Of a stretch of 47,321 bases of DNA, positions 21,001 to 31,983 are shown in pieces. Origin of the DNA: Cochliopodium minus (Eukaryota; Discosea; Himatismenida; Cochliopodiidae). Both the position numbers and the translations under genes were made by a program. The stretch is from the NCBI GenBank assembly GCA_024220525.1, contig JAMYWO010000251.1, forward strand, positions 11,122 to 58,442. Direction: 5' to 3'. The notes beneath the pieces were generated by a model. The model made no database searches. It saw only the letters and a program-made list of their open reading frames with translations, and was not told the DNA's origin. Numbering within the stretch: the stretch's first letter is position 1; the number at the start of each line of letters is the position of its first letter.

Positions 21001-23885
21001 GTTTTATTCACCTTTTCATAGTTTATCTTCTCTTTTGTATCTTCCACACTATTTGCAAAAAAAAAAAATAAAAAAAAAATAAATAAAATAATAAAGTTTT
21101 AATGTAAATTATTTCATTTCGAACAAAAAACAAAAAAAAAACTGAAATAATTTTTGATCCAAAATTAAAAAAAAAAAAGAGAAAAAAAAAAAAATGTTTA
21201 TAAAATTAAAAAAAAAAAAAGTAAATGAGGGGTACCAGCATAGGAAGTAACGTTTTAAAGAAGCGTGCTTCTCATTACGTTTAGGAGGAGAAGAATAAGA
21301 AATATCCAAATGAAACAATAGATTGACACCAACATCAACATTATCAAACAAATTTAAATAAATTTCAATGTCTTTGTACGAATTCTTTTCTATCACCATT
21401 TTTTCTGGTTTACAAAAAAAAGAAAAAGAAGAAGCAAGATACAATTCATGTTGAGGAAGAACCACTTTTACTTGAATGGATTGATTTTCCATGTTGGATA
21501 CTCTCATCACTTTTTTAAGTTGGGTCATTTCACTTTTGTTGAAAGTGTCTGTTTCAAAATAAAAATAACTGTTTTTCAGATTTACGTATGGAAAATATCT
21601 CTCACTTTCTTCACTCACCCATTCATTTCCTCTATTTTGAAGTGAACTAAAAAATTTTTCAATATTAATTTAAATTTATATTTAAATTAATTTTTAATTT
21701 TATTAAATTTTTAGAATTTTATTAAATCTTTTGTTCACAAACAAATTTTGGAAATAAAAAAAAATTATTTTTTATTATTTTTTTCCAGAATTTTTATTGT
21801 TTTTCTCAATTTTTAATTTTAATTTTATTTTTATTTTATTGAGATTGGTTTACCCGACCATGTGTGGAATATCCTTAAATTCATGTTTAATGTAAAACTC
21901 TTCTGTCTTCTTATAATCTTGTGTTCTAAAAAAAGAATAAAATTCAAAAAATTTGAAAAATAAAAAATAAAAAAATAAAAAATGAAAAAAATAAAAAAAA
22001 AATGAAAAAAAAAATGAAAAAAAATAAAAAATATTTAATAAACAAAAATTTTTTGTAAAAATTACGATAAATCAGTGTCCTCAGGGGTAACACGAGAAGT
22101 GATGATTCTCTTTGCAAGTTGGAGTTTCTCAGAAATAGAGTTGTTAATAGATAAAGCAAAACCTTTGTTCCCCAATGATAAGTCACTTACAAACAATTGG
22201 CTCTTGTTAATTTCCTCAAATTTTTTAAATGAACATGTTTTATTTCTCTGAATGCCAAATTCTTTCCCTACCACATAAACTTAAAAAATATAATGTATTA
22301 ATTTATTTAATCAAAAAAAATTAATCAAAAAAATTAAAAAAAAATACCCTCCCCAGAGGTGGTAAGAAAAGAGGAAGAATAATCCCCGCAAACAACCTTA
22401 ATAGAGAGAGTAAAGTTGGGAATGAGAATTTTGGTGGGAAGGATGAAATGGGAGTATTTGTTTAAAATTCCCAACTGTCCATGCTTGTTGGATCCAAATC
22501 CCATCAACGTTTCTCCATTTCTGTCCAAACATAATGTGTGCTAAAAAGGATTGGGGAATATATTAATATCAAAATGAAAAATAATTTGAATGGTTTCGAT
22601 AAATTAAATAATGTGGTTCCTTTCAAGTATATAACAAATCTATATATTTGTTTTATAAATTAATAGGGAGATAAAAAAAAGAGATTTGATTATTACCTTT
22701 GCTCCACAAGAAGCATCAAAAACGAGGATTCCCAAATTAATCTTCCTAGGAATAGTGGAAAAAAGCAAATCAGAAGATAAACCGAGTTGACCAAACTTGT
22801 TAGAACCAAAGGTGTATAAATTGCCCGAATTAGAAATCATACAACAATGTTGTTTTCCACAAGATGCTTTAGAAATTGGTTCTTTGACATCCACCTGTAA
22901 GAATTGTTCACCAGAACCCTCTCTCCCACATAAACCAAGGGAATTATCACCACAAGAATAAACTTTTCCATTTTTCAAGACAATAATGCTAAGAGAAGAG
23001 GAGCAGGCAATTTCTGTTACATAACCTAACTCATCCGAAAAATATTTGGCAACAGAAACAAGAGATTTGGTGGGAATTCTACTGATTTTATCTTTTCCAA
23101 ACTTATTTGTTCCAAACATATAACATCCTCCATCATCCGAAAGACATAATGTGTGATAGGAGGATGATGCTACCTTTATTATACTCTTATTTTCTTGAAT
23201 CACCACTTTTTCAAAGTCAAAATTGTTTTTATCTTTTGAATTAAGAAAGATATCTTCAAATGTAGTTTTTTTTTTTGGTTCTATTTCAAGAAGCTTTCTT
23301 TGATTGTTCCAAAATAATTTCGTTAAATCATCATGTATAGGTCCCAAGCAATGAACACCTCTAACATTATTTGGCCTACCATAACAATAAGGAGAAATAT
23401 CTTCTATATTCCCCGCAATGAAAACTAAACCCGAAATTATTTAGTATCATTTTATTTTTTGAATTTTAATTTGATAAAACCTTCTCCATTGTTTGTTGCT
23501 ATCACAATTATATGAGATGATACACAAACTGATTTGACATTATTCTTCAAATCATCCAAAATTGTAATTTTTGATAACTTTATCTTCTTCTTCTGTCCAT
23601 TATCCCCATCTAACATTCCACAAAATCCAATGGTATTTTGAGAAGCTTGGAATCAAAGTATTAACATAGATTTAAAAAAAAAATATTTAAATATTCGTAC
23701 ATTCTATCTCACGTAATATAAATTCAGCATCAAATGTATCCACTTTTTCCACAAATTGATTATTCTCTGATTACATATTTCAAAAAAATCATTATCATTC
23801 GTTTTTTGATAAATTAACCATTACCTATATTTGTCATATACAAAAAAGATTTTAGATTGGAGAAAGTATTGTATTTCATATCCAT
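15066..23885 (-). CDS. RCC1 propeller fused to soluble adenylyl cyclase (ADCY10-type), 2133 residues
   Basis: Twenty exons join without a single phase conflict from the ATG at 23885 to the TAA at 15066. Residues about 1-450 hold RCC1 repeats (CYMFGTNKFG, VYSCGDNSLGLCG, LYTFGSNKFGQLG, LMGFGSNKHGQLG). Residues about 450-690 are a linker with beta-rich sequence. Cyclase C1 follows: LFVDISGFTALNEKL and GGDIIKFAGDA give both metal Asp residues and the adenine-type Lys. Cyclase C2 (ELRKVTVLFIKL, DDKG, TFGLAP, YTIIGDTVNTSARIM) has Thr, Asn and Arg at the spacing of ADCY10 T405/N412/R416. A STAND-like ATPase follows (P-loop GTAGMGKT; LIVENIHFCDEHS), interrupted by a long Ser/Asn-rich insert, then a helical C-terminal region. 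Predicted reaction: ATP to cAMP. Intron 13 is GC-AG (GGCAAA at 19180). Human ADCY10 has no RCC1 part. Confidence 0.9.
16683..16815. repeat. (AAAATAT)n heptamer array in intron 17 of the cyclase gene
   Basis: About fifteen copies of AAAATAT with a few G substitutions. Frames open through it give only Ile/Phe/Tyr low complexity and are not coding. Confidence 0.9.
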
Positions 23886-24076
23886 CTGTGAGTGGACTGA
23901 TCAAATGCTTTTTTTTTTAATTATTTTTTTTAGATTTGAACTCATAATTATAATATTAATTTCCTTTTGATAAATATTTGTTTCCTCCAAATTAAAAGTG
24001 ATACAAAGAAATAGTTTTTTTGCTTGAAATTTGTTGTTAACTGTTTTGTCAAATGAACTTTAACAAAAAAAAAAAA
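23886..24076. promoter_or_regulatory. Bidirectional promoter region, RCC1-cyclase and oxidoreductase
   Basis: The 191 bases between the divergent start codons at 23885 and 24077. Both promoters must lie here. It is AT-rich and no motif can be singled out. Confidence 0.45.
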
Positions 24077-25330
24077 ATGAAAACCAAAATAATAACCAAA
24101 GAGAAGAACAAAATAAGAGGGATTTTATTCATAATTTGCAAAAATTTGCATATGAAAGCATTGAGAATCAATGATTATTCAAATGAAAGCAAATTTATAA
24201 AGATAGATCAAATTCCCATTCCCATTATAAAATCTACTCAACTATTGATTAAAGTTAAAGCATCAAGCATTAATCCAATTGATAATATGATTAAAACAGG
24301 TTATGCAAAATCATTTCTGGAGTTATATAGGTTTTTATTTGTAATTTTGGTTCTCTTTGATTTTATAATTTTTAGGAAACCACCTTTCACATTAGGTGTT
24401 GATTGCGCTGGGGAAGTAATGGAAGTAGGAGATCTAGTTTTTAATTATAAAAAGGGAGATAAAGTATTTGTTGCTTGTGATCCAATAAATAGTGGGACCC
24501 AACAAGAATATTTTGCTTCTTATGAAAATGATATATCAAAAATGGCCCCAAATCTAAATTATTGTGAAAATGCAAGTATCTCATTTAGTGGAATTACTGC
24601 CATCAATGCATTAAATGAAACTGGAAAGATAAACAAGTTTTCGAGGTAAATTTTTTGTATTTAATGTAATTAATTGTAATATGTGCCAAAAGAGTTTTGA
24701 TTAATGGTGCGAATGGAAATGTGGGAAATATTGCAGTTCAATATTTGAAGAATTGTGTAAATTGTTTTGTTGGGGGAATAGGAAATAAAAGCAATGAAGG
24801 AATAATAAAGAATATGGGAGTGGATGTAAACTATTTTCTTGTTTAACATGCAAATCAAATTAATTTTGGGTTTACATCCTAAGTTATTTATAGATAGAGA
24901 AAATTTCAAAAGTGAGATAGAAGGGAATAGATGGGATAAATTTGATGTTCTTTTGAATGCTGCACCAGATATAGAAAAAGAGGATTACTACATCAAAACC
25001 TTTATTAAAAAGGGGGGTAGTTTTGTTTCTTTGAATGGAAGCTTGGTAAGAACCACAGATAAAATGGGAATCATGATGGGAAGTATTGGTTCTGCAATTG
25101 AATTTACCCAAAAGAAAGTGGATATAAAAAGGAAATATGGTGTTGATTATCAATGGTTCATTTTTAAATCTGATTCTGCTTTGCTGAAAAGAATTTCACA
25201 ATATGCAGAAGAAGGTAAAATTAAACCCTACATTGATACTCCCTTCATTGGTTTTCCAACTTTTATTGATGCTTATAATTATTATCTATCTTCCAAAAAG
25301 GGTAAGGTTGTTCTTCAATTTGATAATTGA
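24077..25330 (+). CDS. Zinc-independent MDR oxidoreductase (quinone oxidoreductase type)
   Basis: Four exons: 24077-24330, 24376-24645, 24693-24825 and 24884-25330, giving 367 residues. The ATG at 24077 follows 13 A. An inner ATG at 24151 (MKALRINDY) matches where most family members begin, so the first 25 residues, basic then hydrophobic, may be a targeting extension or untranslated. Family marks are the GroES-like fold (LLIKVKASSINPIDNMIKTG), LGVDCAGEVMEVG, the NADP-binding turn INGANGNVGNIAVQYLK (family AxxGxVG), FDVLLNAAP and the C-terminal GKVVLQF. The structural-zinc Cys set of alcohol dehydrogenases is missing, as in the quinone reductase branch. It probably reduces quinones or enones with NADPH; the substrate is unknown. 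Confidence 0.88.
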
Positions 25331-25374
25331 TCGATAGATTCAATGATTTATTTTATAAAATTTATAAAAATAAA

Positions 25375-26416
25375 ATGAAAGTTAATTTTACATTACTTTT
25401 TTCTATTTTCTTTTTTGTATCTTCTTTTAATTGTTCTGTATGGTGCCCAAGCCCTGGAAAATTGTCTCCAATTTATAGTGCAATAATCTATCAAGAGCAA
25501 GTAAATTTTTTTGAGATCGAAAAAAATTAAAATTATTTTAAAATTAATGATTAACTTCCTGTTTCAGATAGAACCAGATGCTAATATTACCAATTTCCTT
25601 CATCTATACATTGATACAAAAAACTATAAGGATAGATGGGATTATAGTGAAGGAACTCCTTCTATTCCATTCCAAGGAATGGTTAATTTATGGGGTAAAT
25701 CTGGATGTGGAGGATTAGGAATGAATGCTGAAGGTAAACTTCGATATCTTAATTTAAAATCATCTCAAAATCTCTCAGTCACAATTTATGACCCACCTTC
25801 TTGTTCAAATGGTTCCATTCCCTCAGATGTTTGCCAGGGTATGTTCAAATCTCTTTTTTGATTATAAAAAAATTATAATTATATTTTTTATTATTCTTAT
25901 CACAGGTACATTCGACATTGATCCTGGTGCAGTATGCATAAAAAGTAACAAAGATTGGAATAAAATAATTTGATCGAATTTTCTTTCGAAAATCATTATA
26001 ATATATTATAATATAATTTATAATCTCATTGAAAAGTTCTCACTACTTTCCAATTAATAAACAAATAATTGAATAAAGATTCTTCAAATCCCACATTCCA
26101 ATGGCAAGTTGTAAATGGAGATCAAGTTATAACATGGGAAAGTACTATCACAGAAAATAATTTCATGATTCCCTCTTGGATCACTTATGAGAACAGAGTG
26201 AGATTTTTTTTTATAACTTTTTTTTTTAAAAAATTAATTTTTGAATTAAAGGCACAAAACTGTTGGTCCAGAAATACTTATTTGACTTTCAATCCTAATT
26301 TGTTAGCATTCCCTAATGATACTTTTTCTTTACAAGGAACATGTAACTCTAATTTTTCTAAAAATCAACAAAAATATCAAAGATTGAAAGGAGGTTTTTT
26401 GAAAAAGATTAATTAA
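25375..26416 (+). CDS. Secreted Cys-containing protein of unknown function
   Basis: Five exons: 25375-25500, 25568-25838, 25906-25944, 26079-26197 and 26252-26416, giving 239 residues. The start MKVNFTLLFSIFFFVSSF is a clear signal peptide with cleavage likely near the NCS. The mature protein has about ten Cys, several N-glycosylation sites (NIT, NLS, NGS, NDT) and beta-rich sequence (FQGMVNLWGKSG, VTIYDPPSC, TFQWQVVNGDQVITW). It ends in a basic tail with no membrane anchor. Only 44 bases separate it from the oxidoreductase upstream on the same strand. I do not recognise the family; an extracellular or vacuolar beta-sandwich protein is likely. Confidence 0.75.
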
Positions 26417-26613
26417 ATAAGAAAAATAAGCATTTGAATTTTAATTTTCAAAATAAAAAATTGAATAATAGAAAATAGAAAAGTTTTTCTGCGAATCAGA
26501 ATATTTCAAGAAAATTGTGAGAATATTCTCAAATATAAGAAAGAATAAATCAAAAGATTAAAAAAAAATTTAAATTGATTTATATAATTAATTAAATAAA
26601 ATTCAAAAAAAAA

Positions 26614-27989
26614 ATGTCCAACAAATTACCCACCAATATCAATGAACTTAATCTTGAATGGTTCAAAACTATTTTTCCCAACGATAAAATAGACAACTAT
26701 AAAGTAAATAGCATTTATGTTTTGAAATAAAAATAAATTTCTTTGATTTATAAGGTTGAAAGAATAACAGGAATCACCTCTGCAATCGGATCTCTATATA
26801 GAATTAATATTGAATCAACTACCCTCCCAAAATCATTTGTAGTTAAACTTCCAACATTGATTCCAGAAAATTTGAAATTGGGAGTTTATCTCAAAGTATA
26901 TAAAAAGGAAGTAGCCTTTTATAAAATTTTTGGTCCAAACTTTACCAAAGGTGAAAAAATATAAAATAAATTTCAATCAAATTTCAAATTATTTTACATT
27001 TATGATTATAAATTATAAAAAAAAAATAGAAAATGCTTTGCCCAAAGTTTACTACGCAGAAAATGATGGAGAAGATAAGATGGTTATTTTGATGGAAGAT
27101 TTGAATGAAAGGAAGGGAACATTTGGAAATCAATTCAAAGGAATCAACAAACAAGAAAGAGAAACAGGAATCAACTACTTGGCTAATATGCACAGAAATT
27201 GGATTTCAAACGAAAAGAATAAAGAAATTCTCGATAATTTTTTCAAAGAAAATGATACAAAGTACTCCTCCCTCTCTTCTTCTTTGTCAGGTTTGATCAA
27301 GACTGCTTTTCAACGTTTGGAAGATCAAAAGATGATTGTCAATTACAAGGGTACTGTTTTTGAACAGATTGCCAACAAAGTGCTCAGTGATACTTCTTTC
27401 TTGTGGTAACATAACAAAAAAAATGATAAAATAAAAATCTAAAAAAGTTAAATATAATTGAAGAAAATATTTAAGATTTTGTCTATTAGGAAGGTTTTTT
27501 CAAACTCACCTACTTTAAAGACATTGACTCACAACGATTTCAGAGTTGATAACTTGTTTTTTTGTGAAAATGAAGAAAAAATAATTACCCTTGATTGGCA
27601 AAGTAAATATTTTTAAATTTCTACTTTTATTTTACCAAACATTTTATAAAGGTTATTCCAAAGGGAGCCCTCTTTCAGATGTTCTGTTGTTTTCACTTGA
27701 AGCATGCAAAGACATTAAAAATGAGTATGAAGAAGTTTTGAGATTATATCACAGCAAGTTGAACTTGGAAAATTTTTCTTTTGAAAATTGTTTGTTCGAT
27801 TTCAGAGTCTCTGCATTAACCAACATCTTTGTTAGAACCATTCAAATCATTGCTTGCCTCAATTTTTGGGAAGATGAAATCACTTTGAAGAGTTGTACTT
27901 TTGCAGTTGACAGATCGATCCAAATCATTGAATTAACTAATCTTTCTTTTTATGAAAATTTGGAAACAAAAGGATCTCCCCCAAACTAA
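26614..27989 (+). CDS. CHK/EcKL-type small-molecule kinase (choline/aminoglycoside kinase fold)
   Basis: Five exons: 26614-26703, 26755-26950, 27030-27405, 27490-27602 and 27652-27989, giving 370 residues. The family signature is the catalytic loop LTHNDFRVDNLFF (usual H-G/N-D-x-x-x-x-N), followed by the metal-binding ITLDWQ (usual IDWQ). N-terminal lobe strands with a conserved Lys appear in SFVVKLP, then VILMEDL as the hinge. The DWQ ending and the following GSPLSDVLLF are typical of the EcKL/CHK (DUF1679-like) branch, which phosphorylates small molecules such as ecdysteroids in insects. The substrate here is unknown. An open frame at 26951-27029 is intron. It is convergent with the RNA-ligase gene, with only 29 bases between stop codons. 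Confidence 0.85.
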
Positions 27990-28018
27990 AAAAATTCAAA
28001 TTCAAATTAAATTGGGAT

Positions 28019-31000
28019 TTATTTTTCATTTTTCTTTTGAATTGTTTGAATTGTTTTGATGTAAATCCAAAACTGGGTTTGGTTGATGATCGAGAAGAAA
28101 GGTTTCAGTTGACTGGTTTCTTTGGCATTTTTTTTCCTCATGTAAAACAAAACTTTTCTTAACCCCACCTTTTCTGCCCACTTTGAGAAATCTTTTTCAC
28201 TTGGAAACTTTTCAACAGAGCCTTTGAAAATATTGTCCAACAGATACTGCAAAATATTCTCGTATTCAGAAGCAACACGAGAATAAAAGAATTCCCACTG
28301 AGGAAAAATCTCCAAAAAAGATTTTTTGTTATTAGTTCTCACAATGTCCATCATTAGTTTGTAGGATGGATACTCTTGCTCGTATCTCCAACACAAAGTC
28401 TTTATTGAGACATACCCATTTGACATAATCTTCAATCTCTTTCCACTTTTTAAATCAACCTTTTAAAAAATAAAAAATAAAAAATAAAAAATAAAAAATA
28501 AAAAATAAAAAATAAAGAATAAAAAATAAAAAATATAAATTAAGATGAAAAGAGTTTTACAACTACAACACCAGAAACCAAAACAGGGTCAAAATCGATG
28601 ACAGTTTCGAGCACTATTTTTTTTATTTTTTTATTTTTTTCTTTGTCAAATTGTTTATTTTCTACATCGAAAATTATGCGATCATCCTTCCTTCTGGAGA
28701 GGAGAGAAGGGAGGTCAAGAAGAGTAACAGACTCCCAATGGTAAGAAGAAGTGAAAGGAGACAAATCAAACAACTCGGACATAGACTCCCTATCCTTCAC
28801 CCCATGCAAAAAAATATTTTCATAAATATCCTCTTTAAAAAATTTTTTATCGATTTTATCATTAATTTTATTATCATTTATATTTTTAATATTAATATTA
28901 TTATTATTATTATTATTATCATTTTTATTAATTTCAATTTTATCTTTGTTATCAAATCGATTATCTTTTTGGTTATCTGTTTTATCAAATTTTTTTTGGG
29001 AACCATCTTTGTTCATTCGACCATTGGAGATGAGGAGATCGAGAAGGGGGGAGACGAGTTGAAAGAGGAAAACATGTTTTTCGTCTTTTACTTGAGGAAG
29101 TTCATATCCCCTCTCCTTCCATACCCTCCAAAATACTTTTTCAAAATTACTTTCCACTTCTTGCATTTCTTTCCTAATAAATGAATTTAATTTTTATTTT
29201 TATTTTTATTTTATATTTTATTTTTTATTTTAATATTTTCATATTTTATTTTTATATTTTTATTTTTATTTTTTATTTTTTATTTTTTTATTTTTATTTT
29301 AATTTTTTATTTTTTTATATTTTTTATTTTATTTTTATTTTTTATTTTTTATTTTTCATATTTTTATTTTCATTTTTTTTTATTTTTTGTTTTTTTTTTT
29401 TATTTTTTAATTTTTATTTTTAAAATTTTTATTTAATTTTTACAAGTCAGGAGAAGTGGGAAATAGAAAGAAGGATTCTTTCTATTGAGTTTGGAGCCAT
29501 TTTCTATCATGAAAGTGAGGGTAATATTCTTCATTGCTCTCGTCTGAAAAAAACCTTCAAATAAAAATTAAAATTAAAATTAATAAAAATAAAAAATAAT
29601 AAATTAAAATAAAAATAAAAAAATTAAAATAAAATAAATAATTTAAAAAAATTAAAAAATAATAAAATTAAAAATAAAGTATTATTATTTACCCCAAGCA
29701 TTGTATGCAGGGACAGCATGATAGTGATATTTGTTGTGGAGCAAATAGGTGGTTTGAGTGAAATTGGGAAGGAAGGTCTGGTGCTTATCCTCCATTCCCG
29801 TTGAAATAGTACATCATCACCAATGATCCTCCTCTTCAAAAATTGAAATTAAAATTAAAAATTAAATTAAATTAGATTAAATTCAAAAAAAAATGATGAA
29901 GATTCAAAAAATAAGTTTGAAAAATTCAAAATAATTTGAATCAAAAATTAAAAAAAAAAATTTGACATTATAAAAATTTAAAAAATAAAATTTAATTAAT
30001 TAGATTAAAAATATTATTTTAAATTTAATATAATTTAAAATTAAAAAATGATACAAAATAAAAAATAAAATTTAAAACATGAATAAAATTTAAAACATAA
30101 ATAAAATTTAAAACATAAATAAATATTAAAAAATATATCAAAATAATGAATATTAAATAAAAATAATTAAATTAAAAAAAAAATAAATTTGAAAAATAAT
30201 TAAATTAAAAATGATAAACGTTTCTCTGAGATTTGAGCATTTTGAAAATTGATGATGGGAGAATTTTTGGCATCCATGTCAGAAAAACGAGCATAACTAT
30301 ACGCAATGATTTTAAAGTTAAGATCATTTTCAAGTTTGTGTAAAAGGAGACCATTAGAACAATACTGTACAATGAGATTTTCTTTGGGGGAAGCCAACAA
30401 ATTTGCAGAAAGAAAATAAGTGTTGAGGAGGGGATCGTGTTGCACGTTTATTGACAATTCTTCTGTCAATGCTGTCAGTCCGTGTTCTTTAATGTATTCC
30501 AATACGTAATGTATTCCATGATCAACCCCTGTATATTAAAAAAAAAAAAATTTTATTTTTATTTTTATTTTTATTTTTATTTTTATTTTTATTTTTATTT
30601 TTTATTTTTTATTTTCATATTTATTTTTATATTTTTATTTATTATCTTATTTATTTATTTTTTTTTAGGAGGTTCTTTTAAATAATGTTTTTTTATGAGA
30701 TGTATTTAAAAACAAGGTTTTATTTTTATTATTTATTATTTTATTTTTATTTTTGAGATTGTATTTTTTGAAGTGATTGTTTATTAAACATTTTCTTGAA
30801 AGATATAAAATTTTTTTTAAATAAAAAATTATTTTAAAAGTTTTTTTGTTTGATTTTTTTATTTACCTTTTTTCTCAATTTCCTTTTTGACTCTTTTTTC
30901 AGTGTCAGGATTCAATTTTTTGGGTTCACTCAATTTTTCCAATTTGAGGAGTCTTTCTTTATAAAGGGGTCTGATTTTCTTTTCGTAAACATTCCAATCC

Positions 31001-31855
31001 GTTTCACTCATATTTTTAATTTCTTCCCAGTACTCACTCCCCTCACTTAAGTTGTATATTTCCCCCTTTTCCAATATTTGTATAGCCCAATTTAAATATC
31101 TCAATCCTTTTTTTTTTTTGAAATGAATTAATTAAAATTAAAAACTAAAAAAATTTAAATAATTTTAAAATAGAATTATTATTTTTTAATTGACAAATTA
31201 ATTTGTTTTTTTATTTTTCCAAATTAAATTTTATACCATGCAATACATTCTTTTTTGCTTTTTTCTTATCATTTTCTTTTTCAAATGCTCTCTTTGCCTG
31301 TCAATAAAATTTTTTTATTTTTGGACAAATTGAAAATGAGTTTATATTATTATACTTTGGTCCAGTTATGTCTCTGATCCATAGACACAGAATAGAATAT
31401 TTGAATTTTCTTCCTTTGAAATACAAAATCAACTTCTTTTCTCCAAACAAATCTGTTCCAAAATGATCGATATTAAACAAACAAAAAAAAAAATATTTTT
31501 GTTGTTTTTACTCTTTGGGAAGAAAGATGAACATGAGAATCCAAACTATATTCTCTGTGATCAAGAATTGAAAGTAGTCTTTGTGATATACATTGATATT
31601 TAAAATCCCTTCTTCCACCATTTTTGGGCCTTTGAAATATATTCCATCCACAACTAGTTGAAAGGAGTTTTATGTGAAATAATGTGAAGAAAAATCTTTT
31701 TTTTTTTTACTGAGGATAAAATCATAATCAGAATCTTTTGATTGGGTTCCATATACTCTGGATCCAAACAAATAGATGTTCTTTATGGACCAATCTCCAT
31801 TCTTATTGATTTCTTTGGTGAAAAGAGATTCAATATCATTGATTGTGGGTTTCAT
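28019..31855 (-). CDS. Nucleotidyltransferase (RlaP-like) fused to T4 Rnl1-type RNA ligase; ligase half damaged
   Basis: Six clean exons in phase: 31855-31711, 31653-31512, 31452-31356, 31297-31237, 31106-30867 and 30528-30220. They give an N-terminal polymerase-beta-type nucleotidyltransferase (LFGSRVYGTQSKDSDYDFIL, with the GS and DxD motifs) and its helical extension. The start of an Rnl1-like ligase follows. Next comes GSLVMMYYFNG and WRISTR near 29836-29692, which correspond to ligase motif I and beyond but lie in different frames. A further exon near 29526-29442 is also uncertain. The exons 29173-28561 (FLFQLVSP) and 28459-28019 (RLKIMSNGYV) are open again. Relative to T4 Rnl1, motif IIIa Glu is Gln, motif IV Glu is Ser (VSGVV) and the second motif V Lys is Met. 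RNA sealing activity is therefore unlikely, while the nucleotidyltransferase looks active. Confidence 0.75.
28457..28540. repeat. (AAAAAAT)n heptamer in the last intron of the RNA-ligase gene
   Basis: About eleven copies of TAAAAAA, nearly perfect, ending at AAAATATAAATT. Intronic; no coding content. Confidence 0.9.
29180..29440. repeat. T-rich (A-rich on the sense strand) intron tract
   Basis: ATTTTT and ATTTTTT units fill a 268-base intron of the minus-strand RNA-ligase gene. The open plus-strand frame here encodes only Ile/Phe/Tyr and is not a gene. Confidence 0.9.
30550..30665. repeat. (ATTTTT)n hexamer array
   Basis: About ten perfect ATTTTT copies, then degenerate T-rich sequence, inside the intron between exons 5 and 6 of the nucleotidyltransferase-ligase gene. 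Confidence 0.9.
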
Positions 31856-31983
31856 TTTTTTTTATTTTTCTTTAAAAAGTTTACTTTAAATCCAAATTCC
31901 AGCCAGTAATAAACATATTTCTTGACAACAGTCAAAGATGATTTGAAAATAATAAAATTTTATTTCTTTTTTTCTTAGGAAAA

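Noticed and set aside
28651-29184. Ile-rich plus-strand frame
   Set aside because: Antisense of the RNA-ligase exon with its Asn/Asp repeat.
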